64,000 nucleotides of DNA from an uncultured bacterium (lineage in GTDB: Bacteria > Bacillota > Clostridia > Oscillospirales > Ruminococcaceae), in assembly GCA_934875375.1 (NCBI GenBank), contig CAKXHL010000005.1:62001-126000 (forward strand). Direction: 5' to 3'. Positions 41,636-49,345 of the stretch are shown in pieces. Position numbers and translations under genes: made by a program. The notes below the pieces were generated by a model. It saw only the letters and a program-made list of their open reading frames with translations, was not told the origin of the DNA and did no database searches. Each line of letters opens with the position of its first letter. Within the stretch, counting starts at the first letter, position 1.

Positions 41636-42217
41636 ATGCAAAAGACAAGCAAAACCCGCATCCTGGTTGAATGCGCCTTGATGATCGCCCTTGCAGTTGT
41701 CCTGGACATTCTGCCCCTTCCCAAGTGGCCAAACGGCGGTTCCGTTTCGGTTTCCATGGTCCCGATTGTATTTCTCTCCTACCGTCATGGTACAAAATGG
41801 GGACTTTTGACCGGTTTCACCTACTGCATCGTACAGATGATTACAGGATTTTACGCGCCTCCCGCTGGTACGGTACTGGCTTTTGCTTTATGTATCCTGC
41901 TGGACTATGTAATCGCCTTCACGATTTTAGGAGCGGCGGATCTTTTTGCAAAACCTTTCTCGAATAGGCTGGCTGGATACACGGTTGGTGCACTGGCCGT
42001 TACATTTATCCGTTTTGTATGCAGCTTTTTGTCCGGTATCCTGATCTGGGATTCTTACGCACCGGAAGGTCAGCCCGTATGGCTGTACTCTTTAACTTAT
42101 AACGGCGGATACATGATCCCCAATATGATCGTAACTGCGGTTATCATCGCGCTGCTTTGCTTGGCCATTGATCCCAAAACGCTGCACCGGCCGAAGAAAT
42201 CCGCTGTGAATGCGTAA
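41636..42217 (+). CDS. thiT: Thiamine ECF transporter S component (ThiT)
   Basis: ThiT (193 residues) binds thiamine for the energy-coupling-factor importer. Six membrane helices are visible, with the helix-1 AxxxA-type face (VECALMIALAVVLDILPLPKWPNGGSVS), FTYCIVQMITGFYAPP and the aromatic YNGGYMIPN near helix 6 that lines the vitamin pocket. ATG 41636 is 8 bases from AGGAG. It is preceded by a complete TPP riboswitch, which fixes the substrate. EcfA/EcfT are elsewhere. Confidence 0.95.
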   Translation: MQKTSKTRILVECALMIALAVVLDILPLPKWPNGGSVSVSMVPIVFLSYRHGTKWGLLTGFTYCIVQMITGFYAPPAGTVLAFALCILLDYVIAFTILGAADLFAKPFSNRLAGYTVGALAVTFIRFVCSFLSGILIWDSYAPEGQPVWLYSLTYNGGYMIPNMIVTAVIIALLCLAIDPKTLHRPKKSAVNA

Positions 42218-42228
42218 TTCACTTTTTT

Positions 42229-42268
42229 GCCAAAAAGGCTTCTTTCCAAAAGAAAGAAGCCTTTTTAT
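42229..42268 (+). terminator. Bidirectional terminator between thiT and the thioesterase gene
   Basis: AAAAAGGCTTCTTTC / GAAAGAAGCCTTTTT, 15 perfect bp with a 5-base loop, between convergent genes. Confidence 0.92.
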
Positions 42269-42642
42269 TATTTCTGATACGTTTTATTGTAAAACTTCTC
42301 CCGGTTTACAGATACACGGCTGTGGGTTCCCTCGCCAATCAGCCCCCGCTCGTCTTCTGCAATGACTTTAAAATCATATTTGCGTCCCTCAATACCGACG
42401 AGCTCTGCCGTAGCCTTCACCTTCATCCCCATTGGCGTTGCCGATACATGGCTGACGGAAATCATCGTTCCAACTGAAGTATTCTCTTCTCCCAGCTCAT
42501 CTGCAATGCAGGCTGCCGCCGCATTTTCCATAAGCGCGATCATCATAGGCGTTGCGAAAACTTCCATATCGCCGCTGCCTACGGCCAAAGCCGTATTTTC
42601 TTCGTCTACAACTGTTTCTACTGTGTATTTTTTCATATTCAT
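42268..42642 (-). CDS. Hotdog-fold acyl-CoA thioesterase (FlK-like)
   Basis: This 124-residue protein contains FATPMMIALMENAAAACIADELGEENTSVGT, matching the FlK-type hotdog helix with a catalytic Glu and the Thr/Ser of the active site, and the strand TPMGMKVKATAELVGIEGRKYDF. The family hydrolyses small acyl-CoAs, including fluoroacetyl-CoA in Streptomyces. The physiological substrate here is unknown. I chose ATG 42642 (MNMKKYTVE), 8 bases after GGGAG. The longer frame upstream runs into a ~130-base leader. Confidence 0.83.
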   Translation of the reverse strand: MNMKKYTVETVVDEENTALAVGSGDMEVFATPMMIALMENAAAACIADELGEENTSVGTMISVSHVSATPMGMKVKATAELVGIEGRKYDFKVIAEDERGLIGEGTHSRVSVNREKFYNKTYQK

Positions 42643-42779
42643 TTGTTTTTCTCCCATCTGTTTGACTATATCGCTCCGATGAATGTCGCCATTCCCAGCC
42701 GGGGGATTGCCAAGCTGCCTCAAAAAGCAATATACCTTTTTCAGGCATTAAAATGCTTTTCGTTGAATGACACAAAGGG

Positions 42780-42807
42780 ATTATATCACAGCAGTCTGTG
42801 TTTGCAA
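42780..42807 (-). promoter_or_regulatory. Promoter of the thioesterase gene
   Basis: Minus strand TTGCAA (42807-42802), 16 bases, TATAAT (42785-42780). The leader is ~130 bases with several possible stems. Confidence 0.65.
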
Positions 42808-42811
42808 AGAC

Positions 42812-45208
42812 TTATGAAATAATTTTATGAATAGTCAGTTCTTTTCCTAATTCACAAAAAATCGAGTCTCCCCTGGAAAAAGATCCAATCAGATATTGCT
42901 GTGCTAAAGGATCTTCAATTTGCTTGCGGATTGCACTTTTTAAAAGGCGGGCTCCTTCTGTCGGATCAAATTCCTTTTGTTTTAATAAACAGCTGATTGC
43001 CTGCGAATCGATTGTCGCATCGACTCCAATTTCTTTCAAACGTCTCTGGAGCTGTCCGATCATTCTGGAACCTATTTGTTCTAATTGGGGGCGTGTCAAA
43101 TACTGAAAAAATAATATTTCATCAATTCGATTTAAAAATTCCGGACGAAAATATTCTTTCAGTTCTTTTTGGACTTCCCGCTTCATATTCTGTTCCTGGA
43201 CACTGCCAGTCCCGAAACCCATATTTTTCTGTTGAGCAATTTTCTGAGCACCCATATTGGAGGTCATTATAATGACACAATTTTTAAAATTGACCCGCCG
43301 ACCGCTAGAGTCCGTCAAGTGACCTTCATCCAAAACCTGTAAAAGCAGATGAAAAATATCCGGATGTGCCTTTTCCACCTCATCAAACAATACGACGGAA
43401 TAAGGGTTTCTCCGCACCTTCTCCGTTAACTGCCCTCCTTCTTCATAGCCTACATAACCCGGCGGCGTTCCAATGAGTCGTGACACGGTATGCTTTTCCA
43501 TGTATTCCGACATATCAATGCGGATCATAGCATCCTCCCGTGTGAAAAGCGCTTCTGATAATGCCCGGCAAAGTTCTGTTTTTCCAACACCGGAGGGGCC
43601 TAAAAACAAAAAAGAGCCGATGGGACGATTGGGATCATTGATACCGGATTGACTTCTTCGAATCGCTTTTGCTACGGCACTGATAGCTTCATCCTGGCCA
43701 ACTACCCGTTTGTGCAAATGTTCCTCCAATTCCAACAACCGCTTGTTCTGATCTTTCATCAACTGTGTAACTGGAATTCCTGTCATTCTGGCAGTTATCT
43801 GTGCTACATCCTGCGCTGCCACCACAGCAACCTGATGTTTTTGATCTGCGGATTGCTCTGGCCTATGATCTGAGGACCAATCCTCTGTGCTGAAAGATTG
43901 CTTCTCCTCCGAGGCTAATATCATCGCATAATGATGCACCGGACGAGGCAGCACTTTCTTTGCATTTAAACGAACGCAGGATGCCGCCTCATCCATCAAA
44001 TCAATGGCTTTATCCGGCAAAAAACGTTCCGGAAGATACCGTGCAGACAATGATACTGCAGATTCCAGTGCATCATCTGTAATCTGTACATTGTGGTAAC
44101 TTTCATACCTCAGGCGAAGTCCCTTTAAAATTTCCAGTGTTTTTTCCTCACTTGGCTCTGACACTTCGACACTTTGAAAACGCCGTGCTAATGCACTGTC
44201 TTTTTCGATATGCTTTCGATATTCTTCCAGAGTAGTCGCCCCGATAATCTGCAGTTCGCCGCGTGCCAGCTGTGGTTTCAAAATATTAGCCGCATCAATA
44301 GCGCCTTCCGCCGCGCCAGCTCCCATAATGGTGTGGATCTCGTCAATAAATAAAATAATGTTTCCTACATTGACAACCTCCTGTAAACAAGTGCGAACAC
44401 GTTCTTCAAATTCTCCGCGAAATTTCGTCCCTGCAATCATATTGGTCAAATCCAGGGACAAAATTCTAGTATTCTGCATTTCTTCCGGCACATCATCGGT
44501 TAAAAGCAGCTGCGCCAAACCTTCTACCACGGCGGTCTTTCCAACACCGGCTTCTCCGATCAGACACGGATTATTTTTTGTGCGCCGGGAAAGAATTTGC
44601 AGCGTACGGGCAATTTCTTCTTCCCGGCCAATAACGGGATCTAATTTCCCCTCTTTGGCCCATTGAGTCAAATCTCTGCTGTATTTTTCCAAATTAGGAC
44701 ACTTTGACGGTGCCGGCTTTTGCTTGGCGCTTTGTTTTTTTCCTTTTAAATAAAGACTTTCCACCAATTCGTTTCCGATCAGATCAATGGTGTCGCGATA
44801 AATGCCATCACAATCAGCCCCCAATGCATTCAAAAAGCGAACTGCGTAACTCTCACGTTCTTTCAGAAGAGATAATAAAATATGCTCTGTTCCAGCAATA
44901 TTTTGCCCCAGCATGCGGGCTTCTGTCAAAGAATTTTCCAAAATTCTTCGGCACCGCGGCGTAAAGTTTTCCGTTGACATCTGAGTTTTAATGCCTCTTC
45001 CTACGGTTTCAATCAGTTTTTGCCGGATTTTTCCCCATTCGACACCACGTCCGTGTAGAATATTTCCGGCAATCCCGCTTTCTGCCTCCAATAGGCCGAG
45101 CAACAAATGCTCGCTGCCCACATAAGTGTGGCCCAAAATACAGGCCTGTGCAATAGCGGCATTTACCGCAGCATTGGCTTTTCCGGTAAAACCAGAAAAT
45201 TTAAACAT
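42812..45208 (-). CDS. clpC: ClpC-like AAA+ unfoldase
   Basis: This 798-residue Clp ATPase has two N-terminal Clp repeats (HTYVGSEHLLLGLLEAE and IAGTEHILLSLLKERES), AAA domain 1 (Walker A GEAGVGKT, Walker B IILFIDEIHT) and AAA domain 2 (GPSGVGKT, VVLFDEVEKAHPDIF, then DEILFFQYL). It delivers proteins to ClpP. The segment between the two AAA domains is a short Gln/His/Ser-rich stretch (KQSFSTEDWSSDHRPEQS) rather than the usual UVR/coiled middle domain of ClpC, so the family name is tentative. ATG 45208 is 9 bases after GGGAGG. It is monocistronic, without ctsR or mcsAB. Confidence 0.88.
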   Translation of the reverse strand: MFKFSGFTGKANAAVNAAIAQACILGHTYVGSEHLLLGLLEAESGIAGNILHGRGVEWGKIRQKLIETVGRGIKTQMSTENFTPRCRRILENSLTEARMLGQNIAGTEHILLSLLKERESYAVRFLNALGADCDGIYRDTIDLIGNELVESLYLKGKKQSAKQKPAPSKCPNLEKYSRDLTQWAKEGKLDPVIGREEEIARTLQILSRRTKNNPCLIGEAGVGKTAVVEGLAQLLLTDDVPEEMQNTRILSLDLTNMIAGTKFRGEFEERVRTCLQEVVNVGNIILFIDEIHTIMGAGAAEGAIDAANILKPQLARGELQIIGATTLEEYRKHIEKDSALARRFQSVEVSEPSEEKTLEILKGLRLRYESYHNVQITDDALESAVSLSARYLPERFLPDKAIDLMDEAASCVRLNAKKVLPRPVHHYAMILASEEKQSFSTEDWSSDHRPEQSADQKHQVAVVAAQDVAQITARMTGIPVTQLMKDQNKRLLELEEHLHKRVVGQDEAISAVAKAIRRSQSGINDPNRPIGSFLFLGPSGVGKTELCRALSEALFTREDAMIRIDMSEYMEKHTVSRLIGTPPGYVGYEEGGQLTEKVRRNPYSVVLFDEVEKAHPDIFHLLLQVLDEGHLTDSSGRRVNFKNCVIIMTSNMGAQKIAQQKNMGFGTGSVQEQNMKREVQKELKEYFRPEFLNRIDEILFFQYLTRPQLEQIGSRMIGQLQRRLKEIGVDATIDSQAISCLLKQKEFDPTEGARLLKSAIRKQIEDPLAQQYLIGSFSRGDSIFCELGKELTIHKIIS

Positions 45209-45334
45209 GTAACTCATCCTCCCGCCCCATCATATGATATAGCAACACCAATATATGATTTGCCTGATGGGATACTTCTTTCAGACAATCTTACTATTGG
45301 TTTCCACCCGCCGCTTTATGCGATCCGGATAGGA

Positions 45335-45362
45335 ACACTTATCATCTGGATTTCATAAAATA
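45335..45362 (+). promoter_or_regulatory. Candidate sigma-K promoter
   Basis: AC (45335-45336), 17 bases, CATAAAATA (45354-45362) fits the sigma-K pattern AC-N17-CATANNNTA. It lies 32 bases before the small Cys-rich gene. No sigma-A boxes are seen there. Confidence 0.45.
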
Positions 45363-45393
45363 GGGTGACAATATTTTATAGGGAGGCTTTATC

Positions 45394-45558
45394 ATGCCCT
45401 GCTGTGAAAACAAAAACAAAACCTGGATCATCATTCTGGCTTTAATCCTGTTGTATGTTCTGTACTGCGATTTTGATCTGTGCAACATCTTTGGCGGAAG
45501 TCCTTACAATAACAATTGCAACTGCGGCCGCAATGTACCGCCGTACTGCTGCGACTGA
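45394..45558 (+). CDS. Tiny Cys-rich single-helix protein, possible spore component
   Basis: The frame opens at ATG 45394, 7 bases after GGGAGG, and ends at TGA 45556-45558, with a strong terminator 14 bases later. The 54-residue product begins MPCCENKNK, then has one membrane helix (WIIILALILLYVLYC), then a Cys/Asn/Tyr/Gly-rich tail (CNCGRNVPPYCCD). It has eight cysteines in all. Composition and a sigma-K-like promoter recall small spore-coat or late mother-cell proteins. I know no exact family. Confidence 0.72.
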   Translation: MPCCENKNKTWIIILALILLYVLYCDFDLCNIFGGSPYNNNCNCGRNVPPYCCD

Positions 45559-45572
45559 TTTTTGTCAGAAAC

Positions 45573-45603
45573 AAAAAAGCCCGCGAAACCGCGGGCTTTT
45601 TTC
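45573..45603 (+). terminator. Bidirectional terminator after the Cys-rich gene
   Basis: AAAAAAGCCCGCG / CGCGGGCTTTTTT with a short loop, between convergent genes. Confidence 0.92.
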
Positions 45604-45607
45604 TATC

Positions 45608-46249
45608 TTAAGAAAACTGGGCTTCTTTGATCATCCTTTCGCAAAGGAGCTGGTACTCACGATACAAACAATCTCCCAAACGGCATAAGCGTTCGTTTTC
45701 TTCTTCTCCGCATAAAAGCGCAAACGCTTTTCCGATATTTTCAAACCTTTCTCTACCGTTTTTGCTGCAAAGAAGATAATAGGACAAGGTTTTCGGGTCA
45801 TTGATCTTCTCATAAAGAAGCGGCTCAAATTGTTGTACCTGTGCAGAAAACTCCTGCGATGCAGTCTCTGCCAAAACAGATGGCAATTCTGCGTTTAAAA
45901 CCGCATCTGCTGCAAAAGCAAACAAAATTTTTCGTTGAAGGCAAATAAAAGGCTGAAGACTTGCTTCGCAAAACGTCAACACCGGTCCATTTTCTTCAAA
46001 AAACACACCAGCAATTCGTTTGCCCAGGCTATAAGCCTTATCAATATTCCCGTTTTTCTTTTGAGCAACAAATTCCTGCGCCGCTTTTTCTCCTGCATCC
46101 TCCAAAGAAGGTGCAATTCCGGAGGGCGGAACAATTTTCATATCGCTGTCATCTCCAACAGATGCCAACAATAAGGATGATTCCTTTTTAGCTTGCAGGC
46201 AATATAGGATACTCAGGCCTAAAACGGGAAGAAAAGCAGTCCAAAGCAT
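45608..46249 (-). CDS. Uncharacterised protein with N-terminal membrane anchor
   Basis: This 213-residue protein has an N-terminal hydrophobic segment (MLWTAFLPVLGLSILYC) that could be a signal anchor or lipoprotein-like signal. The rest is an alpha-helical, Glu/Leu-rich domain with scattered cysteines and no recognised motif. I start it at ATG 46249 after GAGGTGAGGAGA; the frame is open 31 codons further up inside the TSCPD gene. It lies 17 bases after that gene and is last in the malic-enzyme operon. Confidence 0.65.
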   Translation of the reverse strand: MLWTAFLPVLGLSILYCLQAKKESSLLLASVGDDSDMKIVPPSGIAPSLEDAGEKAAQEFVAQKKNGNIDKAYSLGKRIAGVFFEENGPVLTFCEASLQPFICLQRKILFAFAADAVLNAELPSVLAETASQEFSAQVQQFEPLLYEKINDPKTLSYYLLCSKNGRERFENIGKAFALLCGEEENERLCRLGDCLYREYQLLCERMIKEAQFS

Positions 46250-46266
46250 TCTCCTCACCTCTTTCG

Positions 46267-46521
46267 CTATTTTTCTTGCTCCAGTGCCTGTTGCAAAGCG
46301 AATGACAACTGATCCGGACAGGAGGTCTTTCCGGTACCGCAACGAACGCCCCGCAGACTGCGAATCACTTCTTTTGCATTACGTCCTTTGACTAACTGCG
46401 AAATGCCCCGGCCATTTCCACTGCAGCCACCCATGAACTCTACTTTTCGGATGATTTCACCATCCAGCTCAATTGTGATCAGATTCGAACAAACACCTTT
46501 CGGCTTATAAATATACTCCAT
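46267..46521 (-). CDS. TSCPD-domain protein (TIGR03905 type)
   Basis: This 84-residue protein carries four cysteines, including VCSNLI, MGGCSGNG and the diagnostic GVRCG..KTSCPDQLSFAL. TSCPD domains occur at the C-terminus of some ribonucleotide reductases and as stand-alone proteins, probably binding metal. The function is not established. It sits 15 bases after the malic enzyme gene and is cotranscribed. Confidence 0.88.
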   Translation of the reverse strand: MEYIYKPKGVCSNLITIELDGEIIRKVEFMGGCSGNGRGISQLVKGRNAKEVIRSLRGVRCGTGKTSCPDQLSFALQQALEQEK

Positions 46522-46536
46522 TGACTGCCCTCACAT

Positions 46537-47715
46537 CTATTCTTTTACTCTCGCCAAACCATGCTCGACTGCATCTTTTGCAACAGCGTCCGCAACAGCG
46601 TTCGCAACCTTTTCGTTGAACGGATCGGGAAGAATATAATCCGGCGACAGTTCCTCTTCTTCTACGATGCCAGCAATTGCATATGCAGCCGCTCTCTTCA
46701 TCGATTCGCTGATATCCCGAGCACGAACCCGCAGTACTCCTTTGAAAATCCCCGGGAAAGCCATGACATTATTAATCTGGTTGGGAAAATCAGACCGCCC
46801 TGTACCGATTATGTATGCACCGCCCTTTTTCGCCTCATCCGGCATAATCTCCGGGACTGGATTGGCCATTGGAAACACAATGGAATGTTCCGCCATAGAG
46901 GCAATCATCTCGCTGCTAACGATGTTTGGCGCAGAAACCCCGATAAATACGTCTGCACCTTTGAGCATATCAGACAGTGAGCCCTGCTTGTTTTCCCGGT
47001 TCGTCAATTCCGCCATTTCCTTCTGTGCAGGATTGGTCCACTCTGCTCCACGGTAAATCGCGCCTTGCTTATCGCACAAAACAATGTCGCCAAAATTCAT
47101 TTGCAACAACAGGCGGGTAATGGCAATTCCTGCCGCACCTGCGCCATTGACCACGATATGTGCTGTCCCCATCTCGCGTTTGGTCAATTTCATCGCATTT
47201 AACAGCGCCGCAGCCACAATAATTGCTGTCCCGTGCTGATCGTCATGGAATACGGGAATGTCACAGCATTCTTTCAGCCGCTTCTCGATCTCAAAGCAGC
47301 GCGGCGCCGCAATATCTTCCAGGTTGATGCCGCCAAAGCTTTTGGAAATCAAAAAAACCGTACGTACAATTTCGTCCACATCTTTCGAATCAATGCAGAT
47401 CGGGAACGCATCTACTTCGCCGAATTCTTTGAACAAAGCACATTTTCCTTCCATAACAGGCATAGCTGCAGAAGGGCCAATGTCTCCCAATCCCAAAACG
47501 GCAGTACCATCTGTAACGACCGCGACGATATTTGCTCGCCGGGTCAACTCAAAGGATTTGTTCTCATCCTTCTGAATTTCCAGACAAGGCCGTGCCACAC
47601 CGGGGGTATAGGCCAAGGACAAATCTTCTCTATTGCGGATGGGAGCCCGAGAAATGATCTCAATTTTTCCCTGCCATTCTTCATGTTTTTGCAAGGATTT
47701 TTCCATAATATCCAT
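46537..47715 (-). CDS. Malic enzyme (NAD(P)-dependent)
   Basis: This 392-residue enzyme decarboxylates malate to pyruvate with NAD(P)+. Motifs are LAYTPGVARPC (catalytic Tyr), VLGLGDIGPSAAMPVMEGKCALFKEF (with the catalytic Lys), FHDDQHGTAIIVAAALLNA (metal-binding Asp pair) and HIVVNGAGAAGIAITRLL (nucleotide-binding). Its short length is the bacterial single-domain form. The nucleotide preference is not decidable by eye. It may pair with the oxaloacetate decarboxylase and pyruvate formate-lyase in C4-acid fermentation. Confidence 0.95.
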   Translation of the reverse strand: MDIMEKSLQKHEEWQGKIEIISRAPIRNREDLSLAYTPGVARPCLEIQKDENKSFELTRRANIVAVVTDGTAVLGLGDIGPSAAMPVMEGKCALFKEFGEVDAFPICIDSKDVDEIVRTVFLISKSFGGINLEDIAAPRCFEIEKRLKECCDIPVFHDDQHGTAIIVAAALLNAMKLTKREMGTAHIVVNGAGAAGIAITRLLLQMNFGDIVLCDKQGAIYRGAEWTNPAQKEMAELTNRENKQGSLSDMLKGADVFIGVSAPNIVSSEMIASMAEHSIVFPMANPVPEIMPDEAKKGGAYIIGTGRSDFPNQINNVMAFPGIFKGVLRVRARDISESMKRAAAYAIAGIVEEEELSPDYILPDPFNEKVANAVADAVAKDAVEHGLARVKE

Positions 47716-47776
47716 ATTGCTGTCCCCTTATTGTTTCATTTGAATAGAAAATCAGGCAACTGCCCAATATAGATTT

Positions 47777-47806
47777 ATTATACACCCTTTCTCAGGTCAC
47801 GTGCAA
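47777..47806 (-). promoter_or_regulatory. Promoter of the malic enzyme operon
   Basis: Minus strand TTGCAC (47806-47801), 18 bases, TATAAT (47782-47777). Confidence 0.7.
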
Positions 47807-47847
47807 GATATTTTATTTCATTTTGAAAGATTTCCGTCTTTTTTACA

Positions 47848-47885
47848 GAAAAAGATGCGCTTTCCTGCAAAAATGCAAAAAAGCG
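47848..47885 (-). terminator. Terminator after gatB
   Basis: GCGCTTT / AAAGCGC outer stem with an inner TGCA-rich stem, followed on the minus strand by ATCTTTTTCT. Confidence 0.65.
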
Positions 47886-47892
47886 CTCTCTT

Positions 47893-49332
47893 CTAACCTT
47901 CTTGTATCTGTTTTTCAATCAAATCTTTTAGTACAGCAGGATTTCCCTGGCCTTTGGATTGGCGCATACATTGCCCAATCAAAAAGCCGATCACATTGGT
48001 TTTTCCGCCCCTATAATCCGCAATTGATTTTGGGTTCGCATCCAAAATGGATTTTACGATAGCAGACAGTGCTCCTGTATCCGAAATCTGTGCCAACCCT
48101 TTTTCTTCTACCACCTGCTCCGGGGTTTTATCCGAGAAAATGATCTGTTCCAGCACGGTTTTGCCAGCGGTGACCGAAATCGTACCTTTTTCGATCAGTG
48201 CAATCATACCCGTCAATTTCTCGGGTGTAAGGGAAGTATCTGCCAACACAAGATTTTTTTCGTTTAGAATTCTGGATACATCCCCTAACAGCCAGTTGGA
48301 GATATTTTTCGTTTTACAATTTTCTTTCTCCACACAGCTTTCAAAGAAAGCAGCCTTATCCGGGTTTTCCGTCAGCAAATTCGCATCAAAATGGGGCAAT
48401 CCGTAGCTTTTCATATAGCGTTTCAGTTTTTTGTTTGGCAACTCCGGCAGTTCTTCTTTCAGCCGTTGTATTTTCTCTTCGTCGATTACAATCGTCAGAA
48501 GATCCGGCTCCGGGAAATAACGGTAATCGTGAGAATCCTCTTTGCTGCGCAAAAGGAAATTCTGCCCTTTAGCATCGTCCCAACGACGGGTTTCCTGATG
48601 GATTTCGCCACCAGTCTCCAGCACTTCGATCTGGCGTTTGGCCTCATATTCAATTGCTCGAACGGCGCCGCTGAAAGTGTTGACGTTTTTCATTTCGCAG
48701 CGGGTTCCCATTGGTTCTCCCGGACGGCAGACCGATACGTTAATATCGCAGCGAATGGACCCCTCCTGCATTTTACAGTCGGAAATATCAATATACTGCA
48801 AAATAGACTTAATGGTTTCCAGATATGCTTTTGCTTCGGCGGAACTATGCATATCCGGCTCGGAGACGATCTCGATCAGCGGTACACCACAGCGGTTAAA
48901 ATCCACCAGACTTCCGGCAAAGCTTTCGTCATGCAGCAGTTTGCCTGCGTCTTCTTCAATATGGATACGAGTAACACCAATACGTTTGGTGTTTCCTTTC
49001 TCATCTACCATTACATCCAGATAGCCATTTTCGCACAGTGGAATATCGAACTGAGAAATCTGATAAGCCTTGGGCAGGTCCGGATAAAAGTAGTTTTTCC
49101 GGTCCTGTTTGCTGACCGGGTTGATTTTACAGTTCAGTGCATGGCCCATCTTGACTGCATATTCCACAACCTTTTCGTTCAGGGTGGGCAGTGTTCCCGG
49201 CATACCGGTACAAATCGGGCAGCAGTTCGAGTTGACTTCCGCACCAAAAGCGTTTTTACAGCTGCAATAGATTTTAGTAGCCGTATTTAGCTCCGCATGG
49301 ACTTCCAGCCCAATTGTCATTTCATAATTCAT
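47893..49332 (-). CDS. gatB: Asp-tRNA(Asn)/Glu-tRNA(Gln) amidotransferase subunit B
   Basis: GatB (479 residues) phosphorylates and amidates mischarged Glu-tRNAGln/Asp-tRNAAsn using ammonia from GatA. It opens with EMTIGLEVHAELNTATKIYCSC, has the zinc cysteines (CSC...CCPIC), DFNRCGVPLIEIVSEPD and the C-terminal helical tail domain. ATG 49332 follows AAGGAGG; the frame begins 3 codons earlier at GTG. It is last in the ligA-gatC-gatA-gatB operon. Confidence 0.97.
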   Translation of the reverse strand: MNYEMTIGLEVHAELNTATKIYCSCKNAFGAEVNSNCCPICTGMPGTLPTLNEKVVEYAVKMGHALNCKINPVSKQDRKNYFYPDLPKAYQISQFDIPLCENGYLDVMVDEKGNTKRIGVTRIHIEEDAGKLLHDESFAGSLVDFNRCGVPLIEIVSEPDMHSSAEAKAYLETIKSILQYIDISDCKMQEGSIRCDINVSVCRPGEPMGTRCEMKNVNTFSGAVRAIEYEAKRQIEVLETGGEIHQETRRWDDAKGQNFLLRSKEDSHDYRYFPEPDLLTIVIDEEKIQRLKEELPELPNKKLKRYMKSYGLPHFDANLLTENPDKAAFFESCVEKENCKTKNISNWLLGDVSRILNEKNLVLADTSLTPEKLTGMIALIEKGTISVTAGKTVLEQIIFSDKTPEQVVEEKGLAQISDTGALSAIVKSILDANPKSIADYRGGKTNVIGFLIGQCMRQSKGQGNPAVLKDLIEKQIQEG

Positions 49333-49345
49333 TCCGGCCACCTCC

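Noticed and set aside
42643..42772. Fluoride riboswitch before the FlK-like thioesterase
   Set aside because: The conserved GG-GATGG and GCTGATG-CTCCT blocks were looked for and not found.
48391..49290. Long plus-strand open frame opposite gatB (and similar frames opposite gatA and iorA)
   Set aside because: These mirror the codon structure of strongly conserved genes and have no ribosome sites or family motifs.
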